This document shows positions 4,882-9,277 of a stretch of 9,277 nt of DNA, one piece after another. Each line of letters starts with the position of its first letter. Within the stretch, counting starts at the first letter, position 1. The stretch spans positions 1 to 9,277 of the forward strand of contig QJVU01000100.1 of assembly GCA_003235605.1 (NCBI GenBank), given 5' to 3'. The stretch is from Planctomycetota bacterium. Its GTDB lineage: Bacteria; Planctomycetota; UBA1135; UBA2386. The notes below the pieces were generated by a model. It saw nothing but the letters and a program-made list of their open reading frames with translations, ran no database searches and was not told where the DNA came from. Made by a program: the position numbers and the translations under genes.

Positions 4882-4956
4882 GCCACTGGCCAGCACAATC
4901 CGGCCACCCGAACCGTATGGGTCACCTGATAGGTAGGATGGTGTACACTGTGGGGG
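4882..4956. other. Divergent intergenic region between the membrane gene and the lone plus-strand gene
   Basis: This is the only non-coding gap of note in the window, about 75 bases and shorter if the minus gene starts at GTG 4896. It contains the palindrome GTGTACAC (4941-4948) and the -10-like TACACT toward the plus strand. Toward the minus strand only a weak candidate is seen (TATCAG near 4926-4931), without a clear -35. It is the natural place for promoters of both flanking genes and possibly for a shared regulator. Confidence 0.4.
4944..4949 (+). promoter_or_regulatory. Possible -10 hexamer (TACACT) of a leaderless promoter
   Basis: TACACT fits the TAnnnT form of a bacterial -10 element and ends seven bases before ATG 4957, so transcription would start at or next to the start codon. 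The gene has no Shine-Dalgarno at a usable distance, only a GGGGG run touching the ATG, which agrees with leaderless initiation. No convincing -35 hexamer is present (GTCACC at about the right distance matches 3 of 6). The element overlaps an eight-base palindrome GTGTACAC (4941-4948) that could also be a protein-binding site. Confidence 0.28.
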
Positions 4957-5319
4957 ATGGTTGAGTTTTTGAACCGCGGCTTCACGGTGAGGGCCCCACG
5001 GGACCTGGAGGGGCTCAAGAAGCGTCTGCGGGACGAGCACGAACCAACAATACGCGACCTCATTCGCAAAACCAATGAGCTGGTGGACTCGGTCAACGGG
5101 CTGGTGACCGACGTGGCTGCGCTCATCGCGGCGACGCCTACCCAAGCGAGCGCGATCTCTGGAATCACTGATAGCTCGGGCGGGTCCGCTGATGGTGAGC
5201 TGTCAGCTGTCAGCGGCAGCGGGGACGATTCTACAATCAACGACAACTTCTCTGAAGTGTCCACCAAGCTCGACGAGATACTTGCAGCGCTTCGCAGCTA
5301 TGGGGTGATTGATACTTAG
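4957..5319 (+). CDS. Isolated plus-strand protein, 120 aa, coiled coil with virion-type C-terminal motif
   Basis: ATG 4957 to TAG 5317-5319. Three parts are seen. Residues 15-58 are a charged helical coiled coil (PRDLEGLKKRLRDEHEP, then IRDLIRKTNELVDSVNGL). Residues 59-92 are a Ser/Gly/Ala/Asp low-complexity linker. Residues 93-118 are TINDNFSEVSTKLDEIL followed by ALRSYGVI. The C-terminal pattern (NDNF, then a helix with LDEIL and ALR, then GVI) recurs in small phage virion proteins such as head-fibre-like or tail-associated proteins, so a structural role is plausible but not certain. It is the only plus-strand gene between two minus-strand groups: divergent from the coiled-coil/membrane gene, and convergent with the minus-strand gene ending at 5316, with stop codons overlapping in TTAG. 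It therefore probably has its own promoter. Confidence 0.72.
   Translation: MVEFLNRGFTVRAPRDLEGLKKRLRDEHEPTIRDLIRKTNELVDSVNGLVTDVAALIAATPTQASAISGITDSSGGSADGELSAVSGSGDDSTINDNFSEVSTKLDEILAALRSYGVIDT
5198..5214 (+). repeat. Short tandem repeat, AGCTGTC x 2.4
   Basis: Two perfect copies of the 7-base unit AGCTGTC plus a partial third lie in the low-complexity linker of the 4957-5319 gene. The period is not a multiple of three, so gain or loss of one unit would shift the frame and remove the conserved C-terminal motif. It may simply reflect biased composition. Confidence 0.5.
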
Positions 5320-5747
5320 GTGGCCCGGTAACGACCGTGGTGGAACCGCACTACGGCCTGGTCCGAGGCTACCGCTGTAAGCTCCGTCTTCACGTACGGA
5401 ATCCCCCAGACGTACAGGCTCAGGCGCTGGTAGGTGGCGGCAACGGCCTGAGAGTACAGAGGGCGCCATTCGTCGGCGATGGCGCGCTTGTAGTAGGTGA
5501 CTGCCGTGCCGCTGTTTGGAGCGTTGATGTGCAGCTCGATGCGTTGCACCTGCATAAAGGTGAGCGGGTAGCCGAGTTCTGTCTGGTCGTAGATCCCAGT
5601 AAGCGTAGCCGGGGCGCCCGCATCAGGAATCGTCGCGTTGACAGCCGGCAACCCATGCGTCCAGTGCTGCTCAGCTCCGGTACTGCTCGGTGAGCCAACG
5701 GACGGCGACGGCAACCCGTGCGTCCAGAATTGCTCGAGCCCCGCCAC
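5316..5747 (-). CDS. Probable small virion protein, 143 aa, with duplicated WTHGLP motif
   Basis: The GTG start at 5747 shares one base with the upstream stop (TAGTG) and is preceded by GGGAGG at five bases. The gene ends at TAA 5318-5316. The N-terminus carries two copies of EQ-aromatic-WTHGLP, at residues 5-13 (EQFWTHGLP) and 26-34 (EQHWTHGLP), with a period of 21 residues. Similar tryptophan/Gly-Leu-Pro repeats occur in tail- or head-associated proteins of environmental phages. Residues 48-143 form an alternating beta-strand pattern (VQRIELHINAPNSGTAVTYY, RLSLYVWGIPYVK, QAVVRFHHGRYR), suggesting a jelly-roll or beta-sandwich domain. It is the last gene of the minus-strand structural group. 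A role as a minor virion or decoration protein is inferred from fold and position, not from a recognised family. Confidence 0.75.
   Translation of the reverse strand: MAGLEQFWTHGLPSPSVGSPSSTGAEQHWTHGLPAVNATIPDAGAPATLTGIYDQTELGYPLTFMQVQRIELHINAPNSGTAVTYYKRAIADEWRPLYSQAVAATYQRLSLYVWGIPYVKTELTAVASDQAVVRFHHGRYRAT
5647..5735 (-). repeat. Imperfect 26-bp direct repeat encoding the WTHGLP duplication
   Basis: The segments 5647-5672 and 5710-5735 match at 22 of 26 positions and are 63 bases apart start to start, exactly 21 codons. They encode EQHWTHGLP and EQFWTHGLP. The strong nucleotide similarity points to a fairly recent internal duplication or to tight constraint. Confidence 0.75.
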
Positions 5748-6115
5748 TACTGCCTCCCGAGTCGGGTCTTCTTCTGCTCCTTCTCGGTCTTCTTCCCCCT
5801 CACCTTCGCAAGGGCGGCCTGCCTTTCGGACACCAGGGCTTCAGCCTCAGCGAGCCGCCCAGACTCCACAGCCTCCGCGCGCTTCAGCTCGGCCAGCTGA
5901 GCGGCGTCCCACTCGTCCGCGGTTAGCTCGTAGACCTCCCACAGGCTCGCGCCGGAGCGAAAGATTCGGAACGCTGGACCCGTGTCGATCTGGTTGTAGC
6001 GCACGGCATGGTCAGCCGGACCGCCGCGCACTAGTCGCCCTGCCGACGGGTCAGTGAGCGACGCCACGAGCGCCACGGCAGCCTTGCGCTTGGCAGCTTC
6101 GCCTACTTTGGTCAT
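5747..6115 (-). CDS. Hypothetical structural-operon protein, 122 aa, basic coiled-coil tail
   Basis: The family is not recognised. ATG 6115 overlaps the preceding stop (ATGA) and has GAGGTGG seven bases upstream (6123-6129). The gene ends at TAG 5749-5747. Residues 1-20 are a basic helix (TKVGEAAKRKAAVALVASL). Residues 25-65 read as a small beta domain (GRLVRGGPADHAVRYNQID, then FRIFRSGASLWEVYEL). Residues about 66-122 form a long charged helix or coiled coil (EWDAAQLAELKRAEAVESG), ending in a Lys/Arg-rich tail (KKTEKEQKKTRLGRQ). It lies between the beta-helix protein and the WTHGLP protein, so it may be a chaperone, connector or fibre-assembly protein. That is inference from position only. 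A very basic tail could also contact packaged DNA. Confidence 0.72.
   Translation of the reverse strand: MTKVGEAAKRKAAVALVASLTDPSAGRLVRGGPADHAVRYNQIDTGPAFRIFRSGASLWEVYELTADEWDAAQLAELKRAEAVESGRLAEAEALVSERQAALAKVRGKKTEKEQKKTRLGRQ
5753..5758 (-). promoter_or_regulatory. Ribosome binding site GGGAGG for the last structural gene
   Basis: Read on the minus strand, GGGAGG lies five bases before GTG 5747 and supports this non-ATG start. Confidence 0.6.
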
Positions 6116-7440
6116 GTCTCAGCCACCTCGATGTCCTTGACCTGGACGTCTTCTGTGCCGTCGGCATTGATGACCCAGAACTCCATCACGCCGGTCGCCG
6201 TCGGGGTGAACGTGAACGACAGAGTCTCCCCGCTCTCCGAGTCCGTTGCTGTGTCGGTGGTCTCGCTCACCCCGTACATGTCGGCGGCGGTTTTCAAGAG
6301 GGGCTCCGTAGTCATCGTGCCGCTTCCTGTAACGAAGACGGACACCTGGTACTCAGTGCTGGCCACGCAGTTGGCCCAAAACGGCACCGATGCTCCAGGC
6401 CCCAGGTTCGCCCCGCTCGTGCCGCTCAAGTCGACAATCTCGACGCCAAGCGTCTCGATGGCTCCAGCGTCTGGGGTTGTCGCGGCGACGCGCGGCGTGC
6501 CGAGGAAGCCTTTCTCGGTGGTACTAGTCGCCGAGTCTTTTGCCGAGCAGACGGCCCACGGCGGCAGGGCTCCGAACCGCTCGCGGATGCTCTGAACTGG
6601 CAGCTGCAGACCGGTCTCACTGCTGGCTCCAAGGTCGGTGTCGCTCATCGTGCCGGTGTATGAGAGCGTCCCGTCTGAGTAGTGGTTGTTATCCTCGTTG
6701 ACGGTCCCCGTGTTGAACGTGTTCCACGTCACGTTGCCGACGATGACGTTGTCTTCAATCGTTGGCTCGCTGCCGCCCGTTGGCTGATTGCTGGTTCGGA
6801 TCGTGATGCTAGAGCCGAGAAGCAGACACCGCACCATCTCTGAGTCGTCCCAGTACGCAAGCCACACGCCGCTTCCTAGCAACACGCAATCATGGATGAC
6901 GGTCCCGGTCCCGGTCCCGTTGTGCCGGATGGCGTTGCCATCTCCCCAGCCAATTTGGCATCGGTGAAACTCAGTCCCAGACGCCGTCCCCGTCAGCGAG
7001 ACGTTGTCTGCGGAGAAACGCCGGAACTGACAGTCGTTGAAGATGAACGCCACCGTGTCATCGACCAAGGTGTTCCCTTCGAAGTAGAAGCCCTCGAACG
7101 TCCTGTAGTTCTTCGTGTCGGCGCTCATCGCCTGAGAGCGCGTGTGTGTTTCATCGTCATCGCTCGCGGTCACCGCCGTGTAGCCGCCACCCGGCCAGTG
7201 CTGCCCACGCACGTCGACGCAGTACGTGATTGGCGACCCCATGCTGCCGCTCTGGTCGATCGTCCACAGGTAGCGATGCACGCCACCGCCCTTGACCCAG
7301 ACGATGTCTCCGGCGGACGTGGCAACGTCCTCGGCCCCGTTCAGCGTCGCCTTGGGCCCGGTGGTTCCGGTCGTGAACACCGCAACCGTGCCGTCGTACG
7401 AGTCGCTGCCACCGTCAGGGTCAACGTAGTAAGTAGCCAC
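6112..7440 (-). CDS. Parallel beta-helix virion protein, 442 aa, tail spike/fibre or surface-binding candidate
   Basis: GTG 7440 to TGA 6114-6112. The N-terminus YYVDPDGGSDSYDGT (4-18), followed by KATLNGAEDVATSAGDIVWVK (30-50, shown in part), is the typical entry of pectate-lyase-like right-handed beta-helix domains. Rungs follow over about 110-260: FEGFYFEGN, FIFNDCQFRRF, FHRCQIGWGD, VIHDCVLLGS, MVRCLLLGS and IEDNVIVGN, spaced roughly 20-30 residues. The closing motif TPDAGAIE is at 322-329. Residues 331-442 form a Ser/Thr-rich beta-sandwich (EYQVSVFVTGSG, LSFTFTPTATGVMEFWV) like carbohydrate-binding or fibronectin-type modules. In phages this combination is usual for tail spikes, fibres or capsid-attached adhesins that bind, and sometimes cut, host surface polysaccharide. 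No catalytic residues can be assigned by eye. The ribosome binding site is weak. The gene lies 18 bases after the beta-sandwich gene. Confidence 0.8.
   Translation of the reverse strand: MATYYVDPDGGSDSYDGTVAVFTTGTTGPKATLNGAEDVATSAGDIVWVKGGGVHRYLWTIDQSGSMGSPITYCVDVRGQHWPGGGYTAVTASDDDETHTRSQAMSADTKNYRTFEGFYFEGNTLVDDTVAFIFNDCQFRRFSADNVSLTGTASGTEFHRCQIGWGDGNAIRHNGTGTGTVIHDCVLLGSGVWLAYWDDSEMVRCLLLGSSITIRTSNQPTGGSEPTIEDNVIVGNVTWNTFNTGTVNEDNNHYSDGTLSYTGTMSDTDLGASSETGLQLPVQSIRERFGALPPWAVCSAKDSATSTTEKGFLGTPRVAATTPDAGAIETLGVEIVDLSGTSGANLGPGASVPFWANCVASTEYQVSVFVTGSGTMTTEPLLKTAADMYGVSETTDTATDSESGETLSFTFTPTATGVMEFWVINADGTEDVQVKDIEVAET
6901..6918 (-). repeat. Perfect tandem hexamer, 3 copies, in the beta-helix gene
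   Basis: GGTCCC is repeated three times on the plus strand. On the coding strand it gives three Gly-Thr pairs in NGTGTGTGTV (about residues 174-181) at a turn of the beta-helix. Copy-number change would stay in frame and lengthen or shorten one loop by two residues per unit. Confidence 0.7.
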
Positions 7441-7458
7441 GAGACCTACGCCAGGGTG

Positions 7459-7845
7459 TCAGATCCCCGCCGACGCTCGCTGTCCGCTCAGCGCCAGCAC
7501 CGGGTCGAAGTTCGTCTGTGTGACCGCGTTCGTCCAGAGCACCCGGATGTGCGGCATGCCCTCGATGAAGATCTCATCCGAGTCAGCCGGGTCTGTACTA
7601 CTCAGGCCGGCCAGTGAGCCAGAGGTGTAGGCGAGAACCCAGTTGGTACCCTCGTCCAGGGTGTACTCGAGCGTCACCGTGCCCGCTTGGTTGTGGTGGA
7701 TGAAGTACACGAACCACCTCACTCCCTGGTGGGTCAGGGGGACGGGGTTCTCGTAATCCAGGCTGTTGAACAGCGTCTCTACGTCCGTGTCCTCGGGCAG
7801 CGGCGTGCCGTCGTACTTGATCTGCTGAACGCAATCGATATTCAT
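7459..7845 (-). CDS. Beta-sandwich virion-associated protein, 128 aa
   Basis: ATG 7845 overlaps the preceding stop in ATGA. Purine-rich GGAGAAGAAGGAACC lies directly upstream, with AAGGA three bases and AAGGAG eleven bases from the start. The gene ends at TGA 7461-7459. The sequence is an alternating strand pattern: VRWFVYFIHHNQ (42-53), GTVTLEYTLDEGTNWVLAY (55-73), an acidic loop SSTDPADSDEIFIEG (82-96), PHIRVLWTNAV (98-108) and DPVLALSGQR (114-123). The combination of a strand with TLDEGTNW and a later IRVLWTN is common in small beta-sandwich proteins that decorate phage heads or tails. No enzyme motif is seen. It sits between the large helical protein and the beta-helix protein, so a connector or decoration role is inferred. 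The exact family is not recognised. Confidence 0.78.
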   Translation of the reverse strand: MNIDCVQQIKYDGTPLPEDTDVETLFNSLDYENPVPLTHQGVRWFVYFIHHNQAGTVTLEYTLDEGTNWVLAYTSGSLAGLSSTDPADSDEIFIEGMPHIRVLWTNAVTQTNFDPVLALSGQRASAGI

Positions 7846-9277
7846 GGTTCCTTCTTCTCCTTGCCCGTCAGCGAGTCGTATAGCTCGCTCATGCCAATCA
7901 GGTCGAGCAGCGTCTGCACATCCTGGTCGCCAGCGGCCGAGCTGGGGATGCGGGCGGCGCTGCCTCCCCGCAGGGCCCCCACCTTGCGCAGCAGCTTGTT
8001 GCTCAGGTTCGGCAGCTTCTGCACGTCCGTGCCAGCGGTCGACGCCAGGCCCCGGGCTAGGGCGTCAGCGCGCATCTTGATCCAGTCGTACCGGTTCAGC
8101 GGACCACGAATCTCCCCGCGCTTGCTCATCTCCCGAACGAACTCGCTGGCCCTGAGCTGCTGCAGCTCCTTCATCAGGCCCTCGTCCTGAAAGACGCTCA
8201 TCGCCTCGTTGAACCGCTCCCGGCCAACCTTGCGCATCAGCGCCTGCTCCACGAGCTTCTGCTGGTCGTCGCTGAGCTTCTCCCACGGGCCGCCGTCCTT
8301 CTGGTGGATGCCGCTGAAGTCGTCGAGCTTCTCGTGCATCTGCCCCTTGAGTCGGCTCCACCCGCCCTGCTTGCCGTCGAGCTTGAACTGGTCGCGGGTC
8401 TCCCTGACCGCCGCCGACAGCTCCCGGTAGGCCGGGTCGCTTGCGCCGTCCTTGCTGCCGGCCCTCGCCAGGGTGTCGAGCGCGTCCACCGCCTCGTCAA
8501 GCTGCTGGGCGTTGAGCTGCTTGGGTCGGAACAGGGTGACGTTCTCCGGCGGCGGGTCGCCCTTCAGGGGCATACCCCTCGAGTCCAGGATGGGGCTCAC
8601 CTCGATGTCGTCAGCCACCTGGGCGCCTGGCTTCATCGGCCTGGCCCAGTCGTCGTCCGGCAGGATGCGCCAGCCCTTGGCCAGCATGGCGTCCGCCTCC
8701 TTGGCTGGGAAGGAACGGGTCTCCACGAGCTTCGGCAGCTCCTTGGCAACCTTGCCGGCGTCAGCGAACGGCACGCCCTCGCGACGAGTGACGACGTCCA
8801 CCGCGCGGTCGAGCGCCGGGGCCACGCTGTGGAACTGCTCCTGCCCTTCCTTGCTGAGCTTGAAAGCTGTGTCAGCGTCCCTGAGAGCCCCGATGGTCTG
8901 CTCCGCCCTGGCGTACACCTTGGGGGCCGTGGAGCGCACCAGGGTCTCCCTGAGGCCGGGAGAGGTGTAGGAGTCGGCGCGAGCGCGGGAGGCCTGGTTG
9001 ACCTTCTCCTGCATCTCCTGGCCGATGTCCAAGCCCTTCAGGCCGAAGTTCGTGTCCCCTCCGCTCTTACGCAGAGCGTCCAGGCCAGGGCCGAAGTCCT
9101 CGTTCTCTGCAAGGTAGGCGGGCAGCTTGTTGATGTAGGTGCCGATTAGCTCCCCGCCGAGCCCGAAGGCCGCGCCAGCCCCCGCGCCAAGTCCCACCCG
9201 GGCTCCCGCTTCACCGGCCGAGATATCCTTGCCGGCGATGGCCTCTCCCGCGACCTGCCCAGCCTCGGTGACACCTC
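7842..9277 (-). CDS. C-terminal part of a large helical phage protein (partial), 477 aa visible
   Basis: The frame is open through the right edge (first whole codon begins at 9275) and ends at TGA 7844-7842. A GTG at 9197 is internal and need not be the start, because in-frame codons continue upstream without a stop. A Gly/Ala-rich hydrophobic stretch near the visible start (GLGAGAGAAFGLGGELIGTY) looks like a glycine-zipper membrane segment. The rest is long charged helices (GQEMQEKVNQASRARAD, DALDTLARAGSKDGAS, SAAVRETRDQFKLD, DDQQKLVEQALMRKVG) and ends GKEKKEP. Such proteins in phage structural operons are usually internal or ejected virion proteins, tape-measure-like proteins or polyvalent proteins. 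Which of these applies cannot be settled from the visible part. No catalytic motif was recognised. It is the first visible gene of the minus-strand unit, coupled to the beta-sandwich gene by a four-base overlap. Confidence 0.78.
   Translation of the reverse strand, partial: GVTEAGQVAGEAIAGKDISAGEAGARVGLGAGAGAAFGLGGELIGTYINKLPAYLAENEDFGPGLDALRKSGGDTNFGLKGLDIGQEMQEKVNQASRARADSYTSPGLRETLVRSTAPKVYARAEQTIGALRDADTAFKLSKEGQEQFHSVAPALDRAVDVVTRREGVPFADAGKVAKELPKLVETRSFPAKEADAMLAKGWRILPDDDWARPMKPGAQVADDIEVSPILDSRGMPLKGDPPPENVTLFRPKQLNAQQLDEAVDALDTLARAGSKDGASDPAYRELSAAVRETRDQFKLDGKQGGWSRLKGQMHEKLDDFSGIHQKDGGPWEKLSDDQQKLVEQALMRKVGRERFNEAMSVFQDEGLMKELQQLRASEFVREMSKRGEIRGPLNRYDWIKMRADALARGLASTAGTDVQKLPNLSNKLLRKVGALRGGSAARIPSSAAGDQDVQTLLDLIGMSELYDSLTGKEKKEP

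Noticed and set aside
4797..5267. Minus-strand open frame of 156 codons across the divergent region
   Set aside because: It is opposite the plus-strand gene at 4957 and out of frame with the coiled-coil gene. It is Ser/Pro/Arg-rich with no pattern.
6892..7617. Plus-strand open frame of 241 codons opposite the beta-helix gene
   Set aside because: Its composition is Arg/Val-rich shadow sequence with no domain, and the opposite strand carries a well-patterned beta-helix protein with operon overlaps.
8304..9149. Plus-strand open frame of 281 codons opposite the large helical protein
   Set aside because: It is Leu/Val/Gly/His-rich shadow sequence. The minus-strand frame is open across the whole region to the window edge and coupled to its neighbour.
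1..9277. tRNA genes, CRISPR arrays, insertion sequences, integrase or attachment sites
   Set aside because: Coding sequence fills almost the whole window. No cloverleaf-like segment, spaced repeat array, transposase motif or terminal inverted repeats were seen by eye.

Overview
The window is a compact, GC-rich stretch of a tailed double-stranded DNA bacteriophage or prophage. The signs are gene density near 100 percent, chains of small genes joined by 4 to 14 base overlaps, a phage-style SF2 helicase and a small HNH-type nuclease on one strand, and virion-like beta-sandwich, beta-helix and large helical proteins on the other. No sequence identifies the host. No tRNA, rRNA, CRISPR array, insertion sequence, integrase or attachment site was seen.

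Left arm (1-4326, plus strand): one unbroken operon of twelve genes, the first cut by the window edge. Nearly all are small and unrecognised. Two consecutive small proteins (568-864 and 861-1133) look like winged-helix folds. They are followed by a 540-residue DEAH helicase (1130-2752) and seven more small genes, among them a protein with four cysteines and a terminal Cys-x2-Cys knuckle (3315-3548) and, last, an HNH/DUF968/Ref-like nuclease (4051-4326). This looks like part of an early DNA-metabolism operon. Primase, polymerase and single-strand-binding genes are not in the window.

Junction (4326-5319): the plus-strand operon stops 17 bases before a minus-strand pair. That pair is a coiled-coil plus membrane-segment protein (4372-4881) and a 51-residue single-membrane-segment protein (4344-4499) lying largely inside it in the +1 frame with its own strong ribosome binding site. 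The arrangement resembles phage lysis or membrane modules, but no endolysin is visible. Next comes an isolated plus-strand gene (4957-5319) whose start sits 7 bases after a -10-like hexamer and lacks a ribosome binding site, so it may have its own leaderless promoter.

Right arm (5316-9277, minus strand): a probable structural operon. In transcription order it holds the end of a large helical protein with a glycine-rich hydrophobic segment (from 9277 to 7842), a beta-sandwich virion-like protein (7845 to 7459), a parallel beta-helix protein with a C-terminal beta-sandwich that is the best candidate for a tail spike, fibre or host-surface binding protein (7440 to 6112), a small protein with a coiled-coil tail (6115 to 5747), and a small protein with a duplicated aromatic WTHGLP motif (5747 to 5316). 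Its last stop codon overlaps the stop of the plus-strand gene in a four-base TTAG.

The layout suggests two opposed transcription units, DNA metabolism and virion assembly, meeting near 4330 with a small membrane/lysis-like cassette at the junction. Most functions are inferred from motifs and architecture read by eye. Only the helicase and the HNH-like nuclease can be assigned to families with good confidence.
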